This document shows positions 11,217 through 22,923 of a DNA stretch of 64,000 nucleotides, piece by piece. The first letter of the stretch is position 1. Each line of letters opens with the position of its first letter. The notes under the pieces are model-generated. The model saw nothing but the letters and a program-made list of their open reading frames with translations. It was not told the origin of the DNA and ran no database searches. The stretch is from Trametes villosa (lineage: Eukaryota > Basidiomycota > Agaricomycetes > Polyporales > Polyporaceae): assembly GCA_002964805.2 (NCBI GenBank), contig PUDQ02000098.1, positions 85,759-149,758 of the forward strand, given 5' to 3'. Position numbers and translations under genes: made by a program.

Positions 11217-12639
11217 ATGCGGCGTCCATCTCTACATTGGAAACGGCGACTCTCCTCTCCCATTTCTGTCGCATGGAGCGGATTGCTTTCCAAAGCATAT
11301 CATGCACCGGGACGAACTCTTTCAGAAGACACCGAGCGCGAACATGGTGAGTGATATGCTTGATCATCATCAGGTACAGACGCCAACTTACTCGCAACAG
11401 CTACACCATCATCAGGTACAGACGCCAACTTACTCGCAACAGCTACACTATCGAACACGAACAAGAATCCTCCATCGTTACAGCTACCGTTTGAGCTATG
11501 GAGCGAGATTCTTTCGTACCTGGACCCTGCGGAGCTCGCGAGCATGGCGCGCCTGTGCAGCCTGCTACACGCCGAAGCCGAGAAGCTGCTCTATCGCTCG
11601 GCCTCCCTCACGGGCTACGCAATTGTCTCCTTCCACCGTACCCTGGCGGGCTCTCCGCACCATGCTGCACTCGTCCGTCAGATCGACGTTTCCTTCCACG
11701 ACGACCTCGACCCCTGCATCCCTGCGTGCCTGGCCGAAACACTCTCTCTGCAACTTCCTCTTCGGTACCTCTCCATCATCTGTTCTGGACTCGCCAAGTG
11801 GGACCACACAATCATCCACTACTGCAAGCTCATCTTCTGCATTCGCTTCCCCGACCTTCGCGGCTTCCGCACCAACATGCCGCCGACGACGTTCGCCGGT
11901 CTCCTAGAATTTGTCGAGGCCCATTCCGCGCTGGAGGAGCTGCACATGGAGATGTCGGATTCCCGTCTTCCCCCGAGTCTGGCGGTGTCGCCCTCCATCC
12001 GGACGCTCGCATGCGTTCCCCACTTCGTTCAAGGACAGCTCCTTGGCGGGAAGCTGAGGAAGCTCACACATCTGTATCTTGGTCGTTTCTCTTACGACGA
12101 CCTCGAGGTCCTCTCGGATACGATTGGCTCCCAACTGATCAGCCTGCGGTTGGGCACGCATATCAACGCGTCGCATATCAGGCCGTGGACGATCGGAGAC
12201 ATTGCAGCGAAGTTCCCCCGCCTACGTCTCATCCACGTCGACATGGGCATGGTGAGTGCCTTCGGTCATTGCGGTTCAGAACCCATTGCTCACGCGATCT
12301 GGGAAGCAGGTGCACGGGCCCTGGATGCGGGCTCGCCCCATCAACTGGCAGTCGAGGACCGCGGATGAGAAACGCGCGCATCTTCCTCCCAACCAGCTCA
12401 CTATTGTGTGGGCGTATCCTCATGAAGAGGGTGTCGTGCTGTCCTCGGCTGCGGCGTGGCACACGTTCCTCAACAAGGCTGCGTACGACGTCCTACGACG
12501 GTGGGCTCCGTACGTCCGCCGCATCGTGTACCGCCACACCATCATCCCATACGTGTCAGCCACGCTCAGCCAGGATCAGACGCGGCTGGTAAAGACGCAG
12601 GATCCGTGGATGTCGGATGACTACTGGAAGTTGGTCTAG
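11217..12639 (+). CDS. F-box protein (substrate receptor type)
   Basis: Exons 11217-11346, 11401-12251 and 12310-12639 join to 436 aa. The F-box is near residues 70-110 (LQLPFELWSEILSYLDPAEL). This motif normally docks to Skp1 in SCF ubiquitin ligases. The rest (VEAHSALEELHMEM, KLRKLTHLYLGR, LISLRLG) is LRR-like beta-strand and helix sequence seen in fungal F-box families, plausibly for substrate binding. Start: the only ATG whose frame reaches the first donor in the right phase (43 codons plus 1 nt). Both introns are short (54 and 58 nt). Intron 1 ends inside a tandem 42-bp duplication, so a second in-frame acceptor exists at 11,442. It is only distantly like the three F-box paralogs at 19.7-30.2 kb. 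The target is unknown. Confidence 0.82.
11365..11448 (+). repeat. 42-bp tandem duplication spanning a 3' splice site
   Basis: Two essentially identical 42-bp units, 11365-11406 and 11407-11448. Each contains CCAACTTACTCGCAACAG, which includes a branch-like CTTAC and an AG acceptor. The first acceptor ends at 11,400 and the second at 11,442. As 42 is a multiple of three, either acceptor keeps the F-box reading frame; use of the first adds 14 residues (motif SSGTDANLLATAT). Confidence 0.9.
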
Positions 12640-14300
12640 GATGTATGGAGCCAGCCCGGCATGTACATCACGCCTCTCTCCGTGTACCTATACGATTCAC
12701 TCACAGTGATGGTCCATCATAAAGCGTCTTTGAGAGCGTGCTTGTTCGCTCATCACCGTCTGCTCAACAGCCTATTCGCCGATATCCATTCGGATTTGGG
12801 ATGGCGGCGGTTACGCCCCTCCGCATTCACCACGGAATCGGAACCGCCGCTCGCCCGGCCTCTCGAAGTTCTGCAGCTCTCTTCAGAGGTCTCCTTGCCA
12901 CCCCGTCGTTGGCTCTTCTCGATCTTCCTCCCGCTCCGTCCGAGTTACATTCGATCACTGTCGATTGCAACGGCAGCCTCACTCACGAATTGCTGATCGC
13001 CTTCTGGCTTTTGGAACCACCGGCCTCGCCGTCAAGTCAACCACATCCGCTTGTTCGCTTCAACAAGCGCCCGTCCGCCGCTAAGCCTCCCTCAAACTAT
13101 CAGTGGGTATAAGTGTCAACCGGCGTCCCCCCCCCCATTCACTCTTTCCTTCTTCCTACCACTCATCACCCCATTCCCAAGTGTGCGAGACTCAGCGACT
13201 CTCACTCTGGTGTGCAGCCGCGCCACTGCCGCAAGGCAGGCGCCGCATGCACAGCAACCTTTCCCCGCCTAAGTGGTACGTTTTTGGAGTTGCGGTTTCC
13301 TCTTCTCGTGCCCTCACGCTGACACTCCAATGCAGGCGGGATGTTGTTGTGACTTTATGGACAGGTGCCCTGCAAGACATGTATCGCAAATGCGAGCTCG
13401 GGCACGAAAATGGTAGAGTGTGCACCGCGAGGAACCGACGGAGATAATCTGCAACGTCTCCGCAATCGTTGATGCAATACACGGTCCCCGGGCCGCCGCC
13501 GTGCAGAAAGAGTAGGGTCCCAGTAGTCCACGTCCGGTCCTTCATCTAGCTCGTCAAGCCGACATGTGTTCGAGCAGAAGGACGTGGGAGAGGGCACGGG
13601 ACAGACTTTCGCCCAGCTCGTGCTTTCAAGGATGCGGGCTTGGAACGCAAGTCGGCGCGCGCAGATTGCGCGCATTTCGGGGCCGGCGTTCGTCGCAGCG
13701 AGGTCTCGCACGACGCCAGAAAACACTCCCGATGGTATCAGACATGTTCAGGATGTGCCACATGCCTGCCGTCGAAGATGATGCTCGCGTCGCGGCCGGT
13801 GCGGACACGCCCTTCAGTGCACCCCGCACATCGCGACTACCTGCTAGTAGAAAAGCCAAGATTAGCACTGGCAGTAAGACGGTCCGTCACGTCGCGTACG
13901 AATTCGATACGCACCTCTTTCCTGCAGTTTATATCTCGCATCAGGAAAAACCTCCGGTCAGAATGTCTGCGAAAGCACGTATATTTTGTCGAGAAACAGT
14001 GTTAGCCACGGAATCCGGTGTAATGTCTGACGGCACCCCCAATTTACACACTTTTCAATCAAAATCACCGAAATCCGGCGGTCTCCTATCACCAGTGCGA
14101 AGAGCAGCCTTGCAGTGTGCTCAATAGCCTGATGAGCCAGATGTTCCGACACACACGCACCCGCAGTTAAACTGGCAGTGCGAGAATGCGCACCAAGGGT
14201 AGGGAGTCCGTGGGGGTAGTTTGACCTGAGGTTAAATACATGACTGGCTACGTACATACTCCTCCACGTAGTACGTCCGTCGGAGTCTCCGTATCGTAGC
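12640..14300. other. No firm gene; relic coding fragments
   Basis: ORFs at 12,661-13,110 look weakly F-box/LRR-like (VLQLSSEVSLPP style) but have no consistent exon structure. On the minus strand about 13,760-13,580 is the second copy of the repeat seen at 1.9 kb. Nothing else is recognised. Confidence 0.4.
13580..13760 (-). repeat. Diverged gene-family fragment, copy 2
   Basis: Reverse-strand counterpart of 1880-2050. Reads as ILNMSDTIGSVFSGVVRDLA against ILHTSAAVGSIVSGAVRGLD in the other copy, once small frame changes are allowed. Opposite orientation and about 11.7 kb apart. Parent family not recognised. Confidence 0.4.
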
Positions 14301-14309
14301 GTAGAAGGA

Positions 14310-15180
14310 GTCAGTGTCGGGCGAGGGTGGGCGTGCGGCGGCGGCGGAGCGCGTATCGGGGCGGAGCGCGGCGTGCGGTGAGGGTGGAGGAAGAGGAGAG
14401 CGTGTCGGCGCGAAGCGCGGCGTGTTGGCGCGGACGAGGGCGCGGCGCGGCGAGCAGCGCGCGTTACAGCGGAGGGTGGCATATTGGGGCAGAGGCTTAG
14501 GGCGTCACAGGGGGCATCGTGGCATGTCGCGGCGGAGGAGGGCGTGCGCTGGATAGCGTACTGGGGCGGAGGAGAGCGTACCCGGCCCCGGGTAGGGTGC
14601 GGCATGTCGCGACGGGGAGCGCACGTCGCGGCGGAGCGCGGCGTACGGCGGCGGCCCGGGTGGAGGAGGAGAGCGTGTCGGCGCGCAGCGCGGCGTGTTG
14701 GTGCGGAGGTGGGCGCGTCGCGGTGAGGAGCGCGTGTTACAGCGCAGGGCGGCATGTCGGAGCAGACGAGGGCGTTACAGGGGGCGCCGCGGCGTGTCGC
14801 AGCGGAGGGCGTGCGGCAGCGGCGGCGGTGGCGGCGGCGCAGAGCGCATCCGGGCGCCGCGCGGCATGTCATGGCGTGGGCCCTGGGCATATCTGGGTGT
14901 GTTGCAGCGGAGGAGCTCGTGCCGGGCGGAGGAGAGCATACCGCGGTGGAGGAGGGCGTGCAGCGGTGGAGGAGGGCGTGCAGCGGCGAAGGAGGGCGTA
15001 TCGAGGCGGAGGAGGGCGTATAGAAGCGAAGGAGCCTGGCGTATCGGGGCGGAGGAGGGCGTATCGGGGCGGAGGAGGGCGTATCAGTGCGGAGGACGTA
15101 TCGGGGCGTCGCGGCGGAGGAGGGCATGCCGTGGTGGAGGGCGGCGTGTCGCGGACGGTGCTCGGGATGTACGAAGCTAG
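14310..15180 (+). repeat. G-rich degenerate minisatellite
   Basis: About 870 bp of degenerate repeats built from GGCGGAGGAGGGCGT and related units (GGCGTATCGGGGCGGAGGAG near 15,010-15,090 is the most regular part). The minus strand is open for 512 codons across and beyond it (15,496-13,958), giving a Pro/Ser/Ala/Arg-rich repeat peptide with recurring TPSSA. The plus strand is also open. Open frames on both strands are expected of stop-poor G-rich repeats, so I call it a satellite, not a gene. G runs could form quadruplexes. Confidence 0.8.
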
Positions 15181-15702
15181 AGATTAGCCTCGTCCAGCGC
15201 ACCAACGCGACGCAAACGCGCAATACGCGCACTCGAACATCGGATACGCGACCTTGAGGGCGGTGTGAGCGCGACCGCAAGCCTTGACGGTGCGCAAGTT
15301 CGGATATCGGAAAGTGGCATCCAAAGGCGAGCACGCGCACGACTGTGGAGGAAGGTCGCGCTTCCGATGATGCTCCCGATAGCGCAAGATGCACACAGAC
15401 TGTGCTGCACGCCAGAGGGCCTTCGTGTCGGAGAGAGTGCACGTACATCCTTGCGTAGACATGCCACGTAAACCGTATACATTGACCCAGAAACATATCG
15501 GAGTTGTCCCGCCAGCACTTGTCAGGTATATGATCGCATACAGCCTGTCATCCCACACCTAGACCACTCAGTCCTCCGCCGGCCGCGGCGGCAGTTGGTA
15601 TTTGTCAACTGCCGTGGACGAATGCCCTTGCTCGGCAATCTGAATGTAAGGGATGCCGTTCTTGGGCGCGCACATCGCCACCCAAGCTGCGTGGAAGAAG
15701 TT
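15181..15702. other. Intergenic, one Cys-rich ORF
   Basis: A minus-strand ORF (15,558-15,184) of 124 aa is Cys-rich and not low-complexity, but has no supporting splice structure or recognised domain. I do not call it a gene. Confidence 0.3.
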
Positions 15703-18000
15703 CTATGCCGAATGCGTCAGGCAGTCGTCGCAGAAATCCGGCCCCATGGGACGTACCAGGCCGAAGATGTTCCTGTCCTGGGGACGCCGGTGCGCATGGA
15801 GAAGGAACTCGTACTTCTTCTTCGTGGGGTGCTGGGCGTAGATGAAGAACTCCGCACTCAGCTCGACCCGAACTGACGGCGCATTTGGCGTAAGTGCCGC
15901 GAATAGTAGTGCGACCTTCTGAGTGTGGTGCCGCTTGTGCGGAGGGATGATCAAGGGATCCGTGGGATTCCTCTGATGCATGGCGCCGTAGTGTGCGGCA
16001 ATCTGAGCTACCACAGATGCGGGCAGCCACGACAGACTGGTTCCTATGATCACCTCACGTTAAGTACATTCGTGAGACAGTAGCGGTACTTAGGCTTGGC
16101 TCACCGTTGTCAATCAATGTATAGAGACCGTCGCTGGTGCCAGTGGCTGTCCCCGGTGCAATAGGTAACGTGATTGGTTGCCTTGCGCGACCGCGAAGGC
16201 CTCCAGGGAGTGGGACCTCGTCGATGAGCTCTATCCCGGTGAGAAGTACGTTCCAATTTTTCTTGCTGGAGACCAGTCCGTGTGGTTTGGGTATCACCAG
16301 TATCTTTGCAGAGAAATCTGGGGTCTCCGGGCAAGGCCAGCGATTGATCGCGAAGAACCTGAGGTGGAGGAGGCACACGGCGGTTAAGAGAAGCGTGGGG
16401 TTGACAGAGTGCATAGAGCTCACGATTGGTATTTCAGTAACTGGTCTTCGTCAGTCTTGCGCGGAATTGGCCGAAATCCGAAATAGAATGTAATCCCGGG
16501 GGATTGCTGAGTATACGGCTTGTTAATCCTCAAAGCTTGGGGCCAATATAACCTCGGCTCACCGATACGCTATGGTCAGGGACATGGCGCTGCAATGCGA
16601 GAATGAAGCTCTAGAAGTGTGTGAGAAGTTGCTCGTCAGTAGCTGTATAGAAATGATTGACTAGATGAAGGGTACAGACGGAGTAGGTGATCTGATCTGG
16701 AAAGCGCCCCTGGGTGCTGTACCATTGTTTAGTCGAATACATAGAGGTCTCCAGACCAGAGAGGCGTACGTACGTCTCAAGACCAAGACCAAGCGTTCCA
16801 GAGAAAACTTGCCGACTGATGCTCTCGTTGACAGCAAGCGCGAGCGCAAAAACGTAGGGAATTTGGATAGGCCTCTTCCATTGCCCGTTGGCGTCCCAGT
16901 TGTAGCAATCGATCGAGGCATACAACGGAAGGAGGGTGGACGAGCGCACGGATTGCGACCGGTCCTTGGGCAAGACCATTACTGTCGTCACGCAATGCTA
17001 GGTATTAGTAGACACGACGCAGAGACATAGCTGATCACTCACGACCTCTGGCGCCGTCCGCATACTGGTGGGGTTTCGCTTGACGAAGGTCATTCGCATT
17101 GGAGACGTCGTAATTATGGTTGAATTCCAACCCGTGATAGGGATGGAAGGCCCACGCATCCGGGCGAGGACCGTAGGTCCCGTCAGCCTTGAACTCCATA
17201 TAGTCTCTCGGCAAGACCCAGCTGATGTGTATAGCCGGTCAGCATTCGTCTGGGTCATCGTTGAACTGCACGACTCACGTGAGGGTCGATCCAGTATCGA
17301 TATGGAATTTGAGCGCCCCGGATTGCCCTGCAGCGTCGCCTGGCCGAGTCGCAATACCCTGACAAAAGATCATGAGGCTCCTATCTATAATCTATCAGGC
17401 GAATGAACAAAGTTACCATTCGAACGTAGTATCCGGCACCTAGCTCAAAAAGTATTAGATGAGCCATGCATACATTCTCGGATATGATCGTCAACTCACT
17501 TCGATACGATGCCTCATGCGCGGGTTGTATGGTGTGGTAATGTACCGGAACAATATTGCCTCTGGTCACCCGGTCGCTTGTGCTTGCGCGCCTGTAGCCT
17601 TCGCGGTCATACCCGAACTCATCGTATGACGTCTCGTCCTTGCCGACCTGCACAGGAATCAGTATCGACCTGCACGACGTAGTAGTCACGCTACTCTGCA
17701 GAGACGACTCACAAGGTCCATTGTCCTAGATACGGGACTCGTCGGCGACGGCGTCGAGGGGCCCGACCCGATAGACGATGCCTCATCATCCGACCCGCCT
17801 GGCTCCGAGGCCGTCTCGCCCGCTGCAACTTCGACATTGGGGTCCTCCTCTAGGTAATCCCAAGGCCTATCTGCCCGGGCCTGTTTCAGGCTGAGGATTA
17901 GATTGGGACGAGGAGGGAAAGGATCACTACCAGATACGTACACGTTCTCTAGCGCCGAGTGAGGGGTCGGCGAGGTAGGCGAGAAGGACCAATGAGTCAT
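15703..18000 (-). CDS. Pepsin-like (A1) aspartic peptidase homolog
   Basis: At least eight small exons on the minus strand. The N-terminal lobe shows YYVRM, then after a 58-nt-class intron GIATRPGD...LKFHIDTGSTLTW near 17.3 kb, the first catalytic DTGS. Then come IPYVFALALAVNESISRQVF and SGTLGLG (the F.G.LGLG block of A1 enzymes), ITFYFGF, and NWNVLLTGIELIDE. The second active-site loop is LIDNGTSLSWLP (exons joined 16105|16043). The last exon ends at TAG 15,703. A1 enzymes cleave proteins at acid pH, usually as secreted or vacuolar proteins. Here no signal peptide is visible: the model starts MTHWSFSPTSP with an acidic region (EEDPNVEV...), so upstream exons (18.1-18.8 kb) may be missing. 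The second loop is DNG, not DTG or DSG, which may weaken activity. Middle joins at 16.5-17.0 kb are approximate. Confidence 0.7.
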
Positions 18001-19654
18001 CGGGGCCTATGATAGGCAGCGCGTTGGTAGTCAGATCTGGTTGCTGAGACATGACGCGAGATGTGGCGCGGGGACGCGGGAGTGAGGTGAGCATAGCGGA
18101 CAGACTCACGTCAATCTTATACGGAACCCTCCTCCGCTGGAGCGGAGGATGCGTCGTAGTCTGCGTACGTGCTTGAGTGATGCCGGTCCGAGTTGCCCAT
18201 GCCGGTGTTCATCCGCCGACGGTACCTCATGACGAATTGAACAATAGCGGTGACACCTGGTGGGCAGCGCGAAGTCGAAGAAGGCTGGGTAGCACAAGGC
18301 CGTGGATGCGCGATGAGTAGGCAGCGGTTGGCTCGAGGACAGTGTCGCCCGCGGACGTGAGTCGCGATCACCGCGATAAGCACACATGATCAAGCGGAGT
18401 TGCGTCGAAGATGGAGAATCTTGGGTGAGGCGGTGAGAAGAACACTCCTCCACATGTTAGCACTGTGGGTGCGCGTCGTGCGCCATGGCTATTGTCAGCG
18501 AGCCTCGAAGGATCGCTCCCCGGCAAGATGCAAGGACAGGTAATCACAATCAGCGTGTGGTTCCCAGAGGCCCACGACATCCATGATGAGGCGGGCTTCC
18601 TTCGAGTCTGATTGTACGCGACTCGGTCCGAAGGTGTACGGCCTGTAGTATTGTGGCCTGAGACCTTCAGAGCTATCACAACGCCGAAATTCGAGTAGCA
18701 TCGCGCGACCGGTGGAGTGGGACTATATCCCGGAGGGGTGGCGCTACCGAGGTTCATCGCCGAGGCCGCGGGCCGTCTGAAGGAGCATCGCAATCGCACA
18801 TGATGCATGAGAATCTCCTAGAAAGCAGTGAGAATAGACACAGAAGTGGGTGTATAGATACCCAGGTACACTCCCAGAGCCTCCTGGCTCCACACAGTCC
18901 TCGCAACTCCGCTTCATCAGAAGGCGAAGTGCTCCGCTCTCGCTTCTCCGATATTGTGCTGATGGAGGCGTGTCGACACGAGATACCTTAGTAACGGAAA
19001 TCGCCTTGTCCCAGAGAAGACAACACGTCTGAAGGGACATCGAATACTCTGAGCTTCGGACGAGTCAGCGAAGGCAACCGTTCACTGTAAAAGCATACCT
19101 TGTCGCGAATTATTTCAGAGTGCCTTCGTATGCAAATTTTCCGGCTAGAATAATTAGAGTAACCGGCAGGAGGCCGTTACACAGGCATAGAGTGGCTTGC
19201 TTCGCGATTTCGCCAAGTTTACAGTATCACAAGCTGGAAGCTGGTACTTCGAGTCCCACCTCGTACTTGGACAGGCGACGACTGCGTAGACGCTCACTCA
19301 CCGCAAAGAGCGACAGCTGTAAAAGCCGGTGCAATACGCCGACAGCTCCAGAGATTCAAGACGTCGCCTCCGAGTACTAGAGTTCCGATCCACACTCGAA
19401 GGATGTCGCGACGGTGCCACTGGCGCGGATGCATGGCGTACGAGGTCCAACTTGCATACTCGGCAGTTGCCGTAGACTAAGCTTCGGAGAGGCGCTCAGC
19501 ACCAGCCGCCCGTCGGCGCTGCGGCTCCCCACGAGTCCCCACGGCAGAGCATGTGAGTAAGGCGATGCCTGTGTATTTGCCGTGCTCGAGCTTGTTCTTA
19601 CGCTTGACCTCGACACTAACTCGTGCAAGCCCTACTCCCTGATACCTTTGGTAC
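18001..19654. other. Unassigned; possible upstream exons
   Basis: A minus-strand ORF at 18,701-18,495 (MLLEFRRCDSSEGLRPQYYR, later HADCDYLSLHLAG) looks protein-like. It may be a 5' exon of the peptidase gene or a separate gene. No joining splice sites could be fixed. Nothing firm in the remainder. Confidence 0.35.
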
Positions 19655-21577
19655 ATGCCTTCGATAGGAGCGACGCGCACCGTAAGTTCCTGTACTAAGT
19701 TGGTGCTCACAGACGTTGTTCACACGTCGCCCTACCCCTTTCCAGGGCAGCCTGCGACACTTGAACATCGAGGTCCTCCTCCAAGTGTTCGAGCTACTCC
19801 GTCCCGGACAGGAATTGCGACCCTTGTCTCTATCCTGCAAATGGATACGTGAGGCGTGCATGTCTACGCTCTTCGGATCATGCACCGTCTACTCGTCGGG
19901 CGTCGACGAATCGGAGAACCCGACGTTCCTCCCTTGCACGTTATGGCCATACGTTCGGTGAGCACCGACATTGGTCAACACCTACCGCGAGCTGACTTCT
20001 ACTCAGCATCATCCACTTTCGTCGGGGATTCATGCGCCCCGACTTGAAACGCCTCACTGAAGATTACTTTGGACCGGATTACTACGATGAGTGGCTGCGA
20101 GAACCCGCTCGTCGTATAGCTGCTGCCCGAAATCTTGGATCGTTTGTCAAGGATGCTCTCACTTCTATGCCAAGCCTCCACACAGTCCATTTTAGCATTC
20201 CAGAAAGCATAGACTTCGTTACCTCCATCGGCACTCCGGTTGGCGTGGCGGCGCACGTACTCGAAGCAGTCCTCTCCGTTCCGCACCTTCGCCACCTCCG
20301 CATGGACGGACCACTGTGCCACCCCGAAGACGACCTCCTACCGGAAATCGCCCCGCCGGCGACCGTAGCCTTGGAAGCCTTTGCCTACGAGGTTCCTCCC
20401 ACCCGTCAGCATCCTGGGCAACGAACCTCAAAGATGGACAAGCTCGGAGTACACCTCATCCTCGAGCGCGCACACGCCTCTCTTGTATCACTATCTCTCC
20501 CTGGCGAGTCAGCCTCTCTTCACCGCATGCACCTCTGGGAATGGCCCCGATTGACGAAACTACGGCTCTACGGAGAACTTCTCGCACGCGAGGACACCCC
20601 TCCGCTTGTAACGATTCTCGAGAAGATGCCTCGCCTACGCGAGCTGTCCCTCACTCTCGCCCAGCCCGCAGACGGCGAGCACCGGCCGATATGGCCGCCC
20701 TCCGTCAAGGCGTCGTACAACTGGTGTGACCTCGAACACTTGGAGGTGACGCACCCGCATCCCGAGGACAAGTTCTACGCACACCTCCCCGCGACCTTGC
20801 GCTACCTCAGCTTGCGCTGCTGGCCGCGCTACTACAAGCACCACACCGGCTTCAGAGAAGCCATGGATCATGCTCGAGTTTCCTGGACGTCGCCTCTCCT
20901 GTCATCGTCGGAGATGCTCCACCTCCTCCGCCGGTCGGAAGCATGGACCGTAACCCATCTCCATCTGGAGTTCCGCGCCGACGCTGCTGGAGACAACGAC
21001 ATCTTCCGGCATATAGGGTCCTCGTACCCTCATCTGACTGTGCTCGAGGTCCATCGCTACCGGAGCGAGGGCAGCCCCGATCCTCCCGTGGTACGCTGTC
21101 GCCATCGTGTACGCGTATCGAGTGTCCAGCCCCCGTGACTAACCTCGTCTGCAGAAGCGAATCGCCAACGCTCTCCGTGGGCTTACGAATCTGCGCCTGT
21201 TGAGGGCGCATCTGGACTTCCGGTGCCTCCCCGACGTCATAGACCACTGGTATCCAGCGTCGGAGGAGGAGCGGCTCAGGTTTGAACGACAGACGGAGGT
21301 CGCGTCGGAAGTCATGGACTCGGCCGCACACGTATTCGCGAAGACCCTTGCGCCGTCGCTGGAGTACATATGTCTCCTCGTGCCGAGGCAGTTCGGCTAC
21401 CAACAGTGGTGGGCGTACAACGTGGTGCGCACCGATGGCGGGCTGGGCACAGCAGAGGAGTATAGCCCCACCGTCTGGCCGAGAGAGGTGTACGGTTATG
21501 AGTGAGTTCCTCTGACGTTCGGCGCGGATTGAAGTCCGGTGCTAACGTACGCCTATAGCATTGATAGTGACGAGTAA
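19655..21577 (+). CDS. F-box/LRR-like protein, paralog A
   Basis: Five exons: 19655-19681, 19746-19957, 20007-21090, 21155-21501 and 21559-21577, totalling 562 aa. The F-box-like segment is at the start of exon 2 (LNIEVLLQVFELLRPGQELR, then LSLSCKWIREACM). F-box proteins usually recruit substrates to SCF ubiquitin ligases through Skp1. The long exon 3 holds LRR-like strands (WEWPRLTKLRLYGE, MPRLRELSLTLAQP, LEHLEVTHPHP). The protein ends DIDSDE. Start: ATG 19655 gives a 9-codon exon (MPSIGATRT) with donor GTAAGT, matching paralog C. Intron positions, phases, the 212-nt exon 2 and the 19-nt last exon are shared with paralogs B and C, so the three came from one spliced ancestor by DNA-level duplication. 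Ligand or target unknown. Confidence 0.88.
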
Positions 21578-21779
21578 TGGGATGTTGACCTTTCGCTAAC
21601 TTACATCTTGCATCGTCCGCTAGACGCTGGGCAGTCTAAGACTGGGAGGTTGTGCTCATATGTATGTCACTACGGTGTCTTCGAACAGTTCTGTGAATAT
21701 TTCGCTCGGCGGCGGAGAGGTTGGAGGCTGGGCTTGTATCTTCCGCGAATCTACTTGTCACATATGCGAATACTCATTC

Positions 21780-22850
21780 AGATTGACCCGCGAGACGGCA
21801 GCATCCGTAGGCATTCCGCGTAGCGTTTCGCAGCTAGTACGTCTCTGCATGCTACGATACTGCTTCTTACACAAGCAAGTTCGGCAGTATCTAAAGCCTT
21901 TCCTACTACAGGCACCCCAGCCTGTCCAAGCCATCTTCGACGAGTAGCGAACACACAAGGACAGTCGGCGGGCAACCTTGAACGCGACATGTCAGTGCTT
22001 CCACGAATGGATCTCCTTCGCCGCGCGCGACGGCAACCTTGTCGCGCCCGAGACGCTGCTCCACAACCAAGTGCACTCATCGACTACCGGAGCACGGACG
22101 ACCTGAGCATGATCGTCGTCCATACTGGGCCTGGCAGCGTGAGGTGCGTGCGCGAGGATGCCTCGTGCGCTCGCACAACGACATGATGGAGTGGTGGAAC
22201 GTCGCCGATAGAACCTGTGTAAGGTATCTGGTGGTTGCGGGCGACAAGAAGGAGCGCAGCGGGCCAGACGCAGCTGCGGTGCGCGCGGCGGGGTACACGA
22301 ACGAAGAGGGCGGCGTTGAGGATGGGGACAAGGTATCCCGCGTCGGAAGGGAATGGACGAAGAGGAGGACACGATCCACGAGCCGGAGGCGCGCGACAGG
22401 CCCGGGGCCGAGGACTAGGTGGGCCCGCCGGAGTACTCGTACGCCCGTCCGCGCGACGCGGTTTACAGCGCGTACGGATGCCCGGTGAGTCCTCCCTTTC
22501 CTCTGAACATGCTGCATGCCGCCGATGTTTTCGCGCGTACTAGGTTGACATGATGCCCTCCGCAATCATGGAAGGCGCGGCGGCCTCGCGCCTGTACATA
22601 TGTTGAGCAAGCAGCAGTAGGACTCCCGGAGCAGAAGGCGCAGAATGGCCGTCCGCCACACGCGGCCGCCTCCACCGAGGAGGATGCGGGCGTGAAGGTG
22701 GCGTCGGGATCCGGTGGGCTGGAACGCGCCGCTGGACACGCGGCTGCATCTGACAGACGCTTCACAGAGGGCCTCTGAGGAGCAGATCGCGCGGCAGCAA
22801 GCATGTAGGATAGGCGGTGGTACATCAGGCGATGGTACTAGGGTGTCCCA
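21780..22850 (+). pseudogene. Decayed partial copy of SLM1
   Basis: Opposite in orientation to the intact SLM1 at 5.65 kb. Recognisable blocks in order: a helical-region remnant ending where the parent Glu-Trp is now a TAG stop (near 21,945); NLERDMSVLP; after a frame change EWISFAARDGNLVAPETLLHN; later SHNDMMEWWN and KERSGPDAAAVRAAGYT; then a degraded acidic tail and a C-terminal ADGHSAPSAP-type remnant. The match continues past the stop into the 3' flank (GCATGTAGGATAGGCGGTGG near 22,803), so this is a genomic copy, not only coding sequence. The 5' half of the gene and much of the PH domain are missing. Several frameshifts and stops make it non-functional. Confidence 0.85.
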
Positions 22851-22923
22851 TATCCATCGTCATGCATTCGGGTTTGTACAGTACGACAGGATTCGCCCGG
22901 CTCGCAACCTACGTGTCTCCGAG

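Noticed and set aside
14310..15180. CRISPR-like array
   Set aside because: Repeats are degenerate and contiguous without unique spacers, in a eukaryotic context; this is a minisatellite.
13958..15496. 512-codon minus-strand ORF
   Set aside because: Mostly translation of the G-rich minisatellite; the opposite strand is also open, and there is no domain or splice support.
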